DNA of 64,000 nucleotides, taken from positions 441,501 through 505,500 of the forward strand of contig NZ_JAPMLP010000002.1 of the NCBI RefSeq assembly GCF_026410285.1, given 5' to 3'. The position numbers and the translations under genes are program-made. The notes under the pieces are model-generated. The model searched no databases. It had not been told where the DNA came from and worked only from the letters and a program-made list of their open reading frames with translations. The stretch comes from Sulfitobacter sp. F26169L. Its GTDB lineage: Bacteria; Pseudomonadota; Alphaproteobacteria; Rhodobacterales; Rhodobacteraceae. This document shows positions 26,608-36,797 of this stretch, piece by piece (position 1 is the stretch's first letter; each line of letters begins with the position of its first letter).

Positions 26608-26766
26608 GAATATAGATCCGAATCGGAACCAATTTGCCACCTGAGCTAGTGCGGCAGGTCGCCTCAATCTTGAAAAAACAACATATAGGTCAGCAATGCT
26701 GCCTTTTATTTTGTTTTCAGTTCGTTTACTCCGGACGCTGATACGGAATTTGAGGATCACGGCGTC

Positions 26767-28200
26767 ATGGCGAAGCAACCTATGTTGAAGTTTATCAGTG
26801 TTGAGCGGGACATGCCGGAAAAGCGTCCTCCGAACCTGCGGGCGCAGGATTTTAACGAGATTTATGCAGAATATGCAGATGAAAAGGCCCGCGAGCAGTC
26901 GAGCCGCTGTAGCCAGTGTGGCGTGCCCTACTGCCAGACCCACTGTCCACTGCACAACAACATTCCTGACTGGTTGCGCCTGACAGCTGAGGGGCGTTTG
27001 CAGGAGGCCTACGAGGTTTCCCAAGCCACCAATACCTTCCCCGAAATTTGCGGTCGAATCTGTCCGCAGGATCGGCTGTGCGAAGGCAATTGTGTCATCG
27101 AGAGTTCGGGGCATGGCACTGTTACCATCGGCTCTGTCGAGAAGTATATCACCGATACCGCGTGGGAGCAGGGTTGGGTTAAACCTATCACGCCCGCGCA
27201 GGAGCGCAGCGAAAGTGTAGGCATCATCGGTGCGGGTCCCGGCGGCCTTGCGGCGGCTGATTTTCTGCGCCGTGCGGGTGTGCAGGTTACCGTCTATGAC
27301 CGGTATGATCGCGCTGGCGGTCTGATGACCTACGGCATCCCGGGCTTCAAGCTTGAGAAAGATGTGGTGATGCGCCGCAATCAACAGCTGGCGCAAGGTG
27401 GCGTGACCTTCAAGTTAAACTGTGCAGTGGGCGAGGACATTACCTTTGACGAAATTCGCAGCGCACATGATGCGGTTATCATTGCCACAGGTGTATACAA
27501 AAGCCGTGATTTGCAGGCCCCCGGTGTGGGCGTGAAAGGCTTGGTTCCCGCGCTGGATTTCCTGACAGTGAGCAACAAGAAAAGCTTTGGCGATGAGGTG
27601 CCAGAATTTTCTGACGGCACATTGAACGCGCAGGGCAAGCGTGTGGTTGTAATTGGCGGTGGTGACACTGCGATGGACTGTGTGCGCACATCGATCCGGC
27701 AAGGTGCAACGTCGGTAAAGTGTCTCTACCGACGTGACCGCGCCAACATGCCCGGCAGCCAGCGCGAAGTTGCCAATGCCGAGGAAGAAGGCGTCGTGTT
27801 CGAATGGCTCAGCGCGCCGAAAGGATTTGTCGGTGATCCGGTTAGTGGTGTGATGGTGCAAAAGATGCGTTTGGGGCAGCCCGACGCCACCGGACGCCAA
27901 GCACCCGAAGTGATCGAAGGCTCGGACTATGTCGAAGAGGCCGATCTGGTGATCATGGCGCTGGGGTTTGAGGCCGAAGACCTGCCAACGTTGTGGGATT
28001 GTCCCGACCTTCCGGTAAACCGCTGGGGCACCGTGCGTGCCGACTATATCACGGGCCGCACAGAAGCCGAAGGAGTCTACGCCGTGGGTGATATCGTGCG
28101 CGGCGCATCATTGGTGGTGTGGGCCATCAAAGACGGTCGCGACTGTGCCGAAGCCATCATCGCGGCATTCAACGACGCTGCTGTGATAGCGGCAGAGTAG
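26767..28200 (+). CDS. gltD: glutamate synthase (NADPH) small subunit GltD
   Basis: A 477-residue FAD/[4Fe-4S] protein. The N-terminal cysteine clusters are visible (CSQCGVPYCQTHCPLHNN and CGRICPQDRLCEGNC), then the FAD site VGIIGAGPGGLAAADFLRRAG and NADPH site VVVIGGGDTAMDCVRTSIRQG, and the C-terminal VYAVGDIVRGASLVVWAI. It supplies electrons to GltB for glutamine plus 2-oxoglutarate to two glutamates. gltD precedes gltB here, with a GFA gene between them. Codon 1 is ATG at 26767. Confidence 0.96.
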   Translation: MAKQPMLKFISVERDMPEKRPPNLRAQDFNEIYAEYADEKAREQSSRCSQCGVPYCQTHCPLHNNIPDWLRLTAEGRLQEAYEVSQATNTFPEICGRICPQDRLCEGNCVIESSGHGTVTIGSVEKYITDTAWEQGWVKPITPAQERSESVGIIGAGPGGLAAADFLRRAGVQVTVYDRYDRAGGLMTYGIPGFKLEKDVVMRRNQQLAQGGVTFKLNCAVGEDITFDEIRSAHDAVIIATGVYKSRDLQAPGVGVKGLVPALDFLTVSNKKSFGDEVPEFSDGTLNAQGKRVVVIGGGDTAMDCVRTSIRQGATSVKCLYRRDRANMPGSQREVANAEEEGVVFEWLSAPKGFVGDPVSGVMVQKMRLGQPDATGRQAPEVIEGSDYVEEADLVIMALGFEAEDLPTLWDCPDLPVNRWGTVRADYITGRTEAEGVYAVGDIVRGASLVVWAIKDGRDCAEAIIAAFNDAAVIAAE

Positions 28201-28206
28201 CGGAAG

Positions 28207-28653
28207 ATGCCTGCTCCACATGAAATCAAAGGTCAGTGCCTATGCGGCGCCGTGCAGGTGAGCGCGATGGTCGACAATCCAATAGTGCGGGCGTGTCACT
28301 GCGATATGTGCCGACAGCACGGATCTGGCCCGTTCTTCTCGCTGCAGACGATTGCGGACAGCATCGCCGTTACCGGACCCGCCACAACGTTCAAATCATC
28401 TGACTGGGGCGCGCGCGCGTTTTGCAGCACTTGCGGTTCGACGCTTTGGTATGAACTGCAGAAAGACGGCACCCGCAATCTGTCGGCGGGTCTGTTTCCC
28501 GACGCAGGCGGTGGGACATTGATGGCTGAATATTTCACTGACAAATGCCCGCAGGCGTATGCTCTCGCCGGGGATCACGAAAAACTGACGACACGGGAAA
28601 CGCTTGCAGTGTTTGCCCCCGAATATCTGGAGGAATACGATGGCCAAGTATGA
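28207..28653 (+). CDS. GFA (CENP-V/glutathione-dependent formaldehyde-activating) family protein
   Basis: A 148-residue zinc protein with the GFA-family cysteine pattern: GQCLCGAVQVSA, ACHCDMCRQHGSGPF and AFCSTCGSTLWYE. The family includes glutathione-formaldehyde activating enzyme, but most members have no known function. It starts six bases after gltD and its last 14 bases overlap the gltB start, so it is embedded in the glutamate synthase operon. A link to thiol adducts or amine metabolism is possible but unproven. Confidence 0.85.
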   Translation: MPAPHEIKGQCLCGAVQVSAMVDNPIVRACHCDMCRQHGSGPFFSLQTIADSIAVTGPATTFKSSDWGARAFCSTCGSTLWYELQKDGTRNLSAGLFPDAGGGTLMAEYFTDKCPQAYALAGDHEKLTTRETLAVFAPEYLEEYDGQV

Positions 28654-31600
28654 TGAAGCGTGGGTAGCACGCGAAGAAGCCAAGCGCGCACTCATGGCCG
28701 AAAAGGGCATGTATTCACCCGAGGATGAACATTCTTCCTGTGGCGTCGGCCTTGTGGTCAACATCGACGGATCGCGGTCGCGTGAAGTGGTGGAAAACGG
28801 GATCAAGGCGCTGAAAGCGATCTGGCACCGCGGCGCGGTGGATGCGGATGGAAAAACCGGCGATGGCGCAGGTATTCATGTGCAAATTCCGGTGCCGTTC
28901 TTTTACGATCAGGTTGCACGCACGGGGCACACACCGCGCACCGATGAGATGCTGGCTGTGGGGCAGGTGTTTTTGCCCCGCACAAATTTTGCCGCGCAGG
29001 AAACATGCCGCACCATCGTAGAGACTGAAGTGCTGCGCATGGGCTACTATATCTATGGCTGGCGCCATGTGCCGGTGAAAGTTGAGTGTCTGGGCGAAAA
29101 GGCCAATGCAACCCGCCCCGAAATTGAACAAATCCTGATCTCTAATGCCAAAGGTGTGGACGAGGAAACATTCGAGCGGGAACTCTATGTAATCCGCCGC
29201 CGGATCGAAAAAGCCGCTATCGCTGCGCAGGTGCCGACGCTGTACATCGCGTCAATGTCATGTCGCAGCATCATCTACAAAGGCATGATGCTGGCCGAGC
29301 AGGTGGCGGAGTTTTATCCCGATTTGATGGATGAGCGTTTTGAAAGCGCGTTTGCGATCTATCACCAGCGGTATTCTACAAATACTTTCCCGCAGTGGTG
29401 GCTGGCCCAGCCGTTCCGCATGTTGGCCCACAATGGTGAGATTAACACCCTTAAGGGCAACATCAACTGGATGAAGTCGCACGAAATCCGCATGGCAAGC
29501 GGTACGTTTGGCGACATGGCAGAGGATATCAAGCCAATCGTGGCAGCGGGATCATCGGATTCAGCCGCGTTAGACTCTGTTTTCGAAGTTCTGGTACGTG
29601 CCGGGCGTTCTGCGCCAATGGCGAAAACCATGTTGGTGCCGGAGTCGTGGTCAAAGCAGGCGGTTGAGCTGCCACAGGCGTGGCGTGACATGTATTCCTA
29701 CTGCAACTCGGTGATGGAGCCGTGGGACGGACCTGCCGCGCTTGCCATGACGGATGGCCGCTGGGTTTGCGCGGGGCTTGATCGCAACGGCTTGCGCCCG
29801 ATGCGCTATGTTGTGACTTCTGATGGTATGCTGATTGCAGGATCAGAAGCAGGTATGGTGCCGCTGGATGAGGCACGGGTGATCCGCAAGGGAGCATTGG
29901 GTCCGGGCCAGTTGCTCGCTGTGGATATGACCGAAGGCAAATTGTTCGGGGACACCGAGATCAAGGATAAACTGGCTGCTGCGCGCCCGTTTGGTGAGTG
30001 GGTCAGCAAGATCAACGAGCTTGACGAAATCCTGACAGGCCAGACAGAATACGCTATCTTTGAAGGAAACGAGCTGCGCCGCCGTCAGATTGCAGCGGGT
30101 TACACCATCGAAGAGCTGGAGCAGATTCTGGCCCCGATGGCTGAAGACGGCAAGGAAACGTTGGCATCCATGGGGGACGATACCCCGTCTGCCGTATTGT
30201 CCGGAAAATATCGCCCGCTTAGCCATTTCTTCCGGCAGAACTTCTCTCAGGTGACGAACCCGCCGATCGACAGCCTGCGTGAATTCCGTGTGATGAGCCT
30301 GAAGACCCGTTTTGGTAACCTGAAGAACGTGCTGGACGAAGATAGCAGCCAGACCGAAATTCTGGTGCTGGACAGCCCGTTTGTGGGCACCGCAGAGTTT
30401 GACGAGCTGACGCGCAACTTTGTCGCCGATGTGGTGACGATTGACTGCACCTTTGCAGCAGGCTCGGGGAATTTGAGCGCCGCGCTGACACGTATCCGCA
30501 ATGAGGCGGAAGATGCGGTTCGTTCGGGCGCAGGGCATCTGGTGCTGACGGATCAACACAGCGATGCAGATAAGATTGCGATGCCGATGATCCTGGCGAC
30601 CAGTGCGGTGCATAGTCATCTGATCCGCAAAGGGTTGCGGACGTTCACATCGCTGAATGTGCGGTCTGCCGAATGTATTGATCCGCATTATTTTGCCGTT
30701 CTGATCGGCTGTGGCGCAACGGTGGTAAATGCCTATCTGGCAGAGGATTCACTGGCTGACCGGATTGGCCGTGGCCTTATGGATATTGACCTCACAACCG
30801 CGATCGCGCGCTACCGCGAAGCGATTGATGCAGGGCTGCTCAAGATCATGGCAAAGATGGGGATTTCCGTCGTGTCGTCCTATCGTGGTGGGCTGAACTT
30901 TGAGGCTGTGGGCCTGTCGCGCGCGATGGTTGCAGAGTATTTCCCCGGAATGATGAGCCGCATTTCCGGCATCGGCGTCAGCGGCATCCAGCGCAAGGCA
31001 GAAGAAGTCCACGCAAAGGGCTGGTCTGCTACGGATACGGTGTTGCCGATTGGCGGTTTCTACAAATCGCGTAAATCCGGAGAAACCCACGCTTGGGAGG
31101 CGACTTCCATGCACATGCTACAGTCCGCCTGTAACCGCGCATCTTACGAGATGTGGAAGCAGTATAGCGCCAAGATGCAAAGCAATCCGCCGATACATCT
31201 GCGTGATCTGCTTGCGCTCAAGCCGTTGGGCGAAGCAGTGCCGATCGAAGAAGTGGAAAGCATCACAGCGATCCGCAAACGCTTTGTCACGCCGGGCATG
31301 TCGCTGGGCGCGCTAAGCCCCGAGGCGCATAAAACGCTGAATGTGGCGATGAACCGGATCGGGGCAAAATCGGACAGTGGTGAGGGCGGTGAAGACCCCG
31401 CGCATTTCCACCCCGAGCCGAATGGCGATAACCCGTCTGCGAAAATCAAACAGGTGGCATCGGGCCGTTTTGGCGTAACAGCAGAATACCTGAACCAGTG
31501 CGAAGAACTGGAAATCAAGGTCGCCCAAGGCGCCAAGCCCGGTGAGGGCGGCCAGTTGCCCGGTATGAAAGTAACCGAACTGATCGCACGTCTGCGCCAC

Positions 31601-33172
31601 AGTACACCCGGTGTGACGCTGATCTCGCCGCCGCCACACCACGATATCTATTCCATCGAAGATCTGGCGCAGCTGATCTACGACCTCAAGCAGATCAATC
31701 CGCGCTGTAAGGTGACGGTAAAGCTGGTGGCGTCCAGTGGTGTTGGCACTATTGCGGCGGGTGTGGCCAAGGCCAAGGCCGATATTATCCTGATATCGGG
31801 CCACAACGGTGGCACAGGTGCTTCCCCAGCGACTTCGATCAAATATGCCGGTCTGCCATGGGAAATGGGCCTGACCGAAGCACATCAGGTTCTGTCAATG
31901 AACAACCTGCGCGGGCGTGTGACCTTGCGCACCGATGGTGGTTTGCGCACGGGCCGCGATATTGTCATGGCGGCGATGATGGGAGCCGAAGAGTACGGCA
32001 TCGGTACAGCGGCCCTGATCGCCATGGGCTGTATCATGGTGCGCCAGTGCCAGTCGAACACCTGCCCCGTGGGTGTGTGTACGCAGGACGAGGCACTGCG
32101 CGGCAAGTTCACCGGAAATGCCGACAAGGTCGTAAATCTGATCACCTTCTACGCCACCGAGGTACGTGAAATCCTTGCCTCGATTGGTGCGCGCTCACTG
32201 GACGAAGTAATTGGCCGTGCGGATCTGTTGACGCAGGTTTCACGTGGGTCGGCGCATCTGGATGATCTGGATTTGAACCCGCTTCTCTTGTCTGTAGATG
32301 CGGAAATGGATGCGATCTATGACCGTGCCAAGCCGCGCAATCCCGTGCCGGACACGCTGGATGCGCAGATTGTGGCGGATGCTGTGCGCTTCCTTGAGGA
32401 TGGCGAGAAGATGCAGCTTAGCTATGCGGTGCAAAACACACACCGTTCGGTCGGCACGCGAACGTCCAGCCATATCGTGAAGCGGTTCGGAATGCGCAAT
32501 GAATTGCAGGACAACCACCTGACGGTCAACCTCACCGGATCGGCCGGGCAATCGCTGGGTGCATTTGCGGCACCGGGGCTGAAGCTGGTCGTGGCGGGCG
32601 ATGCCAACGATTATGTGGGCAAAGGCCTGTCAGGCGGTACAATTGTTGTGCGCCCCCAGATGAGCAGCGTCATCATCGCCTCGGATAACACAATCATCGG
32701 CAATACCGTGCTGTACGGCGCGACAGACGGCTATCTATTTGCGGCAGGTCGCGCGGGCGAGCGTTTTGCCGTGCGTAATTCTGGCGCGAAGGTGGTGATT
32801 GAGGGCTGTGGCAGCAACGGGTGTGAATACATGACCGGCGGCGTGGCTGTTATTCTAGGGGATATCGGTGCGAACTTTGGCGCGGGTATGACCGGCGGTA
32901 TGGCCTATCTCTATGATCCTGAGGGGCGGGCCTTTGACATGATGAACCACGAAACATTGGTGAATTGCCCGGTGACCCAGGACCATTGGGAGCGCGAGCT
33001 TAAATCCCTGATCGAACGCCACGTAGAGGAAACCGACAGCCGCAAGGCCAAGGATATTTTGCAGCATTGGGATCTGGAAAAGGTCAATTTCGTGCAAATC
33101 TGCCCGAAAGAAATGTTGGATCGTATTCCTGTCCCTTTGAGCGACGAAGTACAGGCCGTTCCTGCCGAGTAG
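28640..33172 (+). CDS. gltB: glutamate synthase (NADPH) large subunit GltB
   Basis: A 1510-residue enzyme. The Ntn-type glutaminase domain starts at Cys34 (EHSSCGVGLVV) after a propeptide expected to be removed. The central and FMN-binding synthase domains follow (GAKSDSGEGGEDP, GQLPGMKVTELIARLR, SGHNGGTGASP), then the 3Fe-4S cysteines CIMVRQCQSNTCPVGVC and the C-terminal beta-helix GXGXG domain. The ATG at 28640 has a ggagg ribosome site within the end of the GFA gene; a longer in-frame reading from 28604 is not needed. It makes glutamate with GltD. Confidence 0.97.
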   Translation: MAKYDEAWVAREEAKRALMAEKGMYSPEDEHSSCGVGLVVNIDGSRSREVVENGIKALKAIWHRGAVDADGKTGDGAGIHVQIPVPFFYDQVARTGHTPRTDEMLAVGQVFLPRTNFAAQETCRTIVETEVLRMGYYIYGWRHVPVKVECLGEKANATRPEIEQILISNAKGVDEETFERELYVIRRRIEKAAIAAQVPTLYIASMSCRSIIYKGMMLAEQVAEFYPDLMDERFESAFAIYHQRYSTNTFPQWWLAQPFRMLAHNGEINTLKGNINWMKSHEIRMASGTFGDMAEDIKPIVAAGSSDSAALDSVFEVLVRAGRSAPMAKTMLVPESWSKQAVELPQAWRDMYSYCNSVMEPWDGPAALAMTDGRWVCAGLDRNGLRPMRYVVTSDGMLIAGSEAGMVPLDEARVIRKGALGPGQLLAVDMTEGKLFGDTEIKDKLAAARPFGEWVSKINELDEILTGQTEYAIFEGNELRRRQIAAGYTIEELEQILAPMAEDGKETLASMGDDTPSAVLSGKYRPLSHFFRQNFSQVTNPPIDSLREFRVMSLKTRFGNLKNVLDEDSSQTEILVLDSPFVGTAEFDELTRNFVADVVTIDCTFAAGSGNLSAALTRIRNEAEDAVRSGAGHLVLTDQHSDADKIAMPMILATSAVHSHLIRKGLRTFTSLNVRSAECIDPHYFAVLIGCGATVVNAYLAEDSLADRIGRGLMDIDLTTAIARYREAIDAGLLKIMAKMGISVVSSYRGGLNFEAVGLSRAMVAEYFPGMMSRISGIGVSGIQRKAEEVHAKGWSATDTVLPIGGFYKSRKSGETHAWEATSMHMLQSACNRASYEMWKQYSAKMQSNPPIHLRDLLALKPLGEAVPIEEVESITAIRKRFVTPGMSLGALSPEAHKTLNVAMNRIGAKSDSGEGGEDPAHFHPEPNGDNPSAKIKQVASGRFGVTAEYLNQCEELEIKVAQGAKPGEGGQLPGMKVTELIARLRHSTPGVTLISPPPHHDIYSIEDLAQLIYDLKQINPRCKVTVKLVASSGVGTIAAGVAKAKADIILISGHNGGTGASPATSIKYAGLPWEMGLTEAHQVLSMNNLRGRVTLRTDGGLRTGRDIVMAAMMGAEEYGIGTAALIAMGCIMVRQCQSNTCPVGVCTQDEALRGKFTGNADKVVNLITFYATEVREILASIGARSLDEVIGRADLLTQVSRGSAHLDDLDLNPLLLSVDAEMDAIYDRAKPRNPVPDTLDAQIVADAVRFLEDGEKMQLSYAVQNTHRSVGTRTSSHIVKRFGMRNELQDNHLTVNLTGSAGQSLGAFAAPGLKLVVAGDANDYVGKGLSGGTIVVRPQMSSVIIASDNTIIGNTVLYGATDGYLFAAGRAGERFAVRNSGAKVVIEGCGSNGCEYMTGGVAVILGDIGANFGAGMTGGMAYLYDPEGRAFDMMNHETLVNCPVTQDHWERELKSLIERHVEETDSRKAKDILQHWDLEKVNFVQICPKEMLDRIPVPLSDEVQAVPAE

Positions 33173-33182
33173 TACAGTCAAT

Positions 33183-33233
33183 TGTGTCAGCGGGCGAAAC
33201 AATGCGTTTCGCTGACACATAATCACCTTTTTT
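33183..33233 (+). terminator. probable rho-independent terminator after gltB
   Basis: The arms TGTGTCAGCG and CGCTGACACA (33183-33192 and 33210-33219) form a strong stem, with an inner GAAAC/GTTTC extension on a 4-nt offset. A run of six T lies at 33228-33233, eight bases after the stem, so the T tract is a little distant. It would end the glt operon transcript. Confidence 0.65.
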
Positions 33234-33305
33234 GGAAACATTTAGCGGCTCAATTTTGGCCAGATTACCTTGCATCCTGGGCATGAACAGTGCCGGAGGT
33301 GCAGC

Positions 33306-33977
33306 ATGACCAAGATAGATCAGGAACAGTTTTGCGGTGATAATTGCCGCCGGACTTGTGCTGCGGCGCAAGCTATGAACTGTGTCGCCCGCGATCAGGA
33401 GCAGATCGGCGATATATTCGGGCAGACCGGCTATACCCGCGGTTCACGCATTGGTGTTCCGCACGGTACCTGCGCGGTTGAGGATATAAGGCAGAGCGAT
33501 CTGATCGAGACGCTGGACGATGGCCCACAGCCAGTGCGCATGGTGTTGCGGCAATCTGTGCAGGGCAGTGGCGATTTCGCTCCGGTCCGTTTCGAAGCGG
33601 GAACAGTGGGTAACAGTGTTTCGATCTTAGTTTCGCCGGAACAGCGGATTTTGATCACTGATTGGCGCGCCCAGTTGTTGATGGGCTGCGATGAAATTCT
33701 GGTAGCAGCGAAGCATCTGGTTAACGGTCGTGATGTCCGCAGGGTCGAGTGTGGTGTTATCGACTACTTCCAGCTGGTGTTGGACCGCCCCCAGATCGTG
33801 TTCGGGGACGGGTGCCCCACGGAAAGCTGTGTGATTGACACAGATCATGCAAAATTAGCCGGGCTTCGGGGTGATATGCCCAACAGTTTCTCCATCGCAA
33901 ACCTTCGCAAAAGCAGCCTATTTGCATCCCGCATGGTTGTTGAAGGTGAAGAGGCGCCCTGCCTGATGGTGGCATGA
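33306..33977 (+). CDS. Hint-domain protein with degenerate active site
   Basis: A 223-residue protein of the Hedgehog/intein (Hint) domain family common in Rhodobacteraceae. Recognisable blocks are YTRGSRIGVPHGTCAVEDI (block A), VLVSPEQRILITDWRAQLL (block B) and DEILVAAKHLVNG followed by a FDRP/EIVF-like segment. Canonical members have CFTPGT at block A and SPQHR at block B. Here the nucleophile Cys is Gly42 and the block B His is Gln113, so self-splicing is unlikely. The N-terminus carries four Cys (positions 10, 14, 18, 26). Start ATG at 33306 after ggaggtg. Function unknown. Confidence 0.7.
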   Translation: MTKIDQEQFCGDNCRRTCAAAQAMNCVARDQEQIGDIFGQTGYTRGSRIGVPHGTCAVEDIRQSDLIETLDDGPQPVRMVLRQSVQGSGDFAPVRFEAGTVGNSVSILVSPEQRILITDWRAQLLMGCDEILVAAKHLVNGRDVRRVECGVIDYFQLVLDRPQIVFGDGCPTESCVIDTDHAKLAGLRGDMPNSFSIANLRKSSLFASRMVVEGEEAPCLMVA

Positions 33978-34164
33978 CGTAATAAAATTCGAGTATTTAC
34001 AAATGCATCGTGGCGTCACCCCAACACAACTGTGGTCTGTGGCTGTTGACACATTTCTGTTTCCGGTGCCGCAATTCGTGCAATTTTGACCACATCTTTA
34101 AAAGGTGCTGCGTGATGTGGTGCGGAAAGTTCACAAATGGCAAACGTCCAGATATAGGTGCACA

Positions 34165-34920
34165 ATGGCAAAACGCACCGCAAAAACCAAAGCTAAACCA
34201 AAAGCCAAAGCCGCGCCGAAAGTTTTAGCAAAAGAGCAGCCGCGCTTGTCGCTGCGCCGCCGGATCAGGCGGATTGCGTGGCGTGGCGTTGCGCTGGTTT
34301 GTTTTGTAATTCTGGCTGTCGTTTTGTTGGGCCGTGTGGTGAACCCGCCGACCACAGCCTACATGCTGGGCGAGTCCCGCCGCCTGAACGGAGTTGATCA
34401 GGAATGGGTGCCGATGCGTGAAATTGCCCCCGTGATGGCCCGTGCGGTTGTAGCTGCGGAAGATGCCAATTTTTGTCAGCATTGGGGTTTCGATGTCCGC
34501 GCGATCAAGCTGGCGATTTCCGAAGGATCAAATCGCGGCGCGTCAACGCTCAGCCAGCAAACAGTAAAAAATGTTTATCTGTGGCATGGTCGCACTTGGG
34601 TGCGCAAAGCGCTGGAGGCAGCAATCACACCGCTGGTTGAGGCGATATGGCCGAAGCGGCGCATCCTTGAGGTATACCTGAATGTGGCAGAGTTTGACGA
34701 AGGCGTGTTTGGCGTGGAAGCGGCTGCGCGACACTATTTCAAAGTTGGCCCCGAAGCATTGACTGCGCGGCAGGCCTCGCAACTGGCGGCGGTTCTGCCC
34801 TCACCCAAAACACGAAGCGCATCACGGCCAACACCCTATTTGAAAAAACGGGCGGCACAAATCCGCGCAGGCGCCGCAACAATTAAAGCTGACGGACGGG
34901 CAGATTGTTTCGAGAGTTGA
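34165..34920 (+). CDS. mtgA: monofunctional peptidoglycan glycosyltransferase MtgA
   Basis: A 251-residue GT51 enzyme. A lysine/alanine-rich cytoplasmic leader is followed by one transmembrane helix (about residues 40-60), then the catalytic domain with VVAAEDANFCQHWGFDVRAIK (catalytic Glu in AAED), GASTLSQQTVKNVYLW and KRRILEVYLNVAEFDEGVFG. It polymerises lipid II glycan strands without a transpeptidase domain. The ATG at 34165 is preferred to a longer frame from 34105; the ribosome site is weak (aggtg). Confidence 0.93.
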   Translation: MAKRTAKTKAKPKAKAAPKVLAKEQPRLSLRRRIRRIAWRGVALVCFVILAVVLLGRVVNPPTTAYMLGESRRLNGVDQEWVPMREIAPVMARAVVAAEDANFCQHWGFDVRAIKLAISEGSNRGASTLSQQTVKNVYLWHGRTWVRKALEAAITPLVEAIWPKRRILEVYLNVAEFDEGVFGVEAAARHYFKVGPEALTARQASQLAAVLPSPKTRSASRPTPYLKKRAAQIRAGAATIKADGRADCFES

Positions 34921-34973
34921 ATGTTTGCCCGCCACAAGGCATTTAGGAACAACGCCCTAGTTACGGATTTATC

Positions 34974-35639
34974 ATGGCTCGCCTGTTCCACGTCCCGCTT
35001 TCACCCTATTGCCGCAAGATTCGTCTGAGCCTTGCGGAGAAGAAGATTGAGGTGGAACTGGTCGAAGAGCGCTATTGGGAAAAAGACCCTGATTTCTTGC
35101 GACGCAATCCTGCGGGTAAGGTGCCTGTGTTGCGCCTTGACGGGATCATGATGTCGGAAAGTGCCGCGATCTGTGAATATATCGAAGAAACGCGGCCCGA
35201 ACCGTCATTGTTGCCATCCGATCCGGCGCAAAAGCTGGAAGTGCGGCGGCTGGTAAGCTGGTTTGATGATAAATTCCACCATGAAGTTACCAGTAAATTG
35301 CTGTATGAACGGGTGAATAAAAAAATGATGAAAACGGGCTACCCGGATAGCAAGAACGTCAAGGCCGGAGCGCGGGCGATCAAGTTTCATCTGGGATATA
35401 TGACCTGGTTGCTGGACCATCGCCGTTGGTTGGCGGGCGATACAATGACACTGGCGGATTTCGCCGCTGCTGCGCATCTGTCGTCGCTTGATTATATCTC
35501 GGATGTCGACTGGAACAGTTGTCCGGAGGTCAAGGACTGGTACGCGAAAATAAAATCACGTCCTGCGTTCAGATCCATTCTTGCGGATCAGGTTCCCGGA
35601 TTTACGCCGCCGAAGCACTACAATAACCTCGATTTCTGA
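34974..35639 (+). CDS. glutathione S-transferase family protein
   Basis: A 221-residue GST with an N-terminal thioredoxin-like domain (PLSPYCRKIRLSLAEKKIE, NPAGKVPVLRLDG, SAAICEYIEE, the last containing the glutathione-contacting ES/AI segment) and a helical C-terminal domain ending DWYAKIKSRPAFRSIL. This type is widespread in Rhodobacteraceae; substrate unknown. It lies 54 bp after mtgA and 70 bp before queG on the same strand, so may be co-transcribed. Confidence 0.88.
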   Translation: MARLFHVPLSPYCRKIRLSLAEKKIEVELVEERYWEKDPDFLRRNPAGKVPVLRLDGIMMSESAAICEYIEETRPEPSLLPSDPAQKLEVRRLVSWFDDKFHHEVTSKLLYERVNKKMMKTGYPDSKNVKAGARAIKFHLGYMTWLLDHRRWLAGDTMTLADFAAAAHLSSLDYISDVDWNSCPEVKDWYAKIKSRPAFRSILADQVPGFTPPKHYNNLDF

Positions 35640-35708
35640 TCGCACTTTCTCCGCTGGAGGTGAGGGGCAGTGCCTGCGGCGGAAATGAGTTTAAGGGAAA
35701 GATGAAGA

Positions 35709-36731
35709 ATGGACCTTAAACAGCGATTGGTACGTGAAGCGCTGGATGCGGGATTTGTTGCCTGTCGGATATGCAAACCTGATGCCGTGCCCGAGGTGCC
35801 AGAGCGTCTGGGGGCGTTTCTGGCGGCTGGACATCATGGGCAAATGGGATGGATGGAAGAACGCGTTAGTTGGCGCGGCGATCCTTCGGTGCTGTGGCCC
35901 GAAGCGCGTTCCGTAATTATGTTGGCCGAGAGCTATGCGCCGGAATATGATCCGCTGGCAGTACTGGAGAAGCCGGAGTTGGGTGCGGTTTCCGCTTATG
36001 CGCAGGGGCGTGATTACCATGATGTTGTAAAGAAGCGGCTGAAGCGTCTGGCGCGGTGGCTGATTGCGCAGCAAGAGTGTCAGGTAAAAGTTTTTGTAGA
36101 CACAGCGCCGGTACCGGAAAAGGCACTGGCGCAGGCAGCGGGACTTGGCTGGCAGGGCAAACACACGAACGTGGTAAGCCGAGAATGGGGGAATTGGGCC
36201 TTTTTAGGGTCTGTTTTTACCACGCTTGAGCTGGAACCGGATGAGGCAGAAGTGGATCGCTGTGGAAGCTGCACAGCCTGCCAGGAGGTCTGTCCGACCA
36301 ACGCATTTCCGGAGCCCTACCGATTGGATGCAAGGAAATGCATTTCTTATCTGACAATTGAACATAAGGGACCGGTGGACGAGGAGCTGCGCAGGAAGTT
36401 GGGAAACCGGATTTACGGGTGTGACGATTGTCTGGCCGTCTGTCCGTGGAACAAGTTTGCCGTCGCAGCCAGTGATATCCGCTATCATGGCACTGCAGGG
36501 GGCACTTTGGCGGAGCTTGTAGAGCTGGATGATGCGGCGTTTCGAGCGCGATTTTCAGGGTCACCGGTCAAGCGGATCGGACGGGACAGGTTTGTACGCA
36601 ATGTGCTTTATGCGATTGGAAATTCCAGCGATGTATCGCTGCGCGCTGCGGCGCAGGGATTGTGTGACGATCCTGATGATACCGTAAAGGATGCCGCGCG
36701 TTGGGCTGTGGCGCAACTGGCGCATCTGTGA
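35709..36731 (+). CDS. queG: epoxyqueuosine reductase QueG
   Basis: A 340-residue cobalamin- and Fe-S-dependent enzyme performing the last step of queuosine tRNA modification (epoxyqueuosine to queuosine). Two [4Fe-4S] motifs are visible: [16 protein letters not shown] and [14 protein letters not shown], after an N-terminal reductive dehalogenase-like domain containing [20 protein letters not shown] and GKHTNV. A short C-terminal HEAT-like tail has lost most repeats. The ATG at 35709 is chosen. No other queuosine genes are nearby. Confidence 0.94.
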   Translation: MDLKQRLVREALDAGFVACRICKPDAVPEVPERLGAFLAAGHHGQMGWMEERVSWRGDPSVLWPEARSVIMLAESYAPEYDPLAVLEKPELGAVSAYAQGRDYHDVVKKRLKRLARWLIAQQECQVKVFVDTAPVPEKALAQAAGLGWQGKHTNVVSREWGNWAFLGSVFTTLELEPDEAEVDRCGSCTACQEVCPTNAFPEPYRLDARKCISYLTIEHKGPVDEELRRKLGNRIYGCDDCLAVCPWNKFAVAASDIRYHGTAGGTLAELVELDDAAFRARFSGSPVKRIGRDRFVRNVLYAIGNSSDVSLRAAAQGLCDDPDDTVKDAARWAVAQLAHL

Positions 36732-36797
36732 CGCTATTGGGCTGGTTTTGTTGTGGTGGTCCGGTAGGGGTTTCCGGATAAGGTAAAGGAGCATCCC

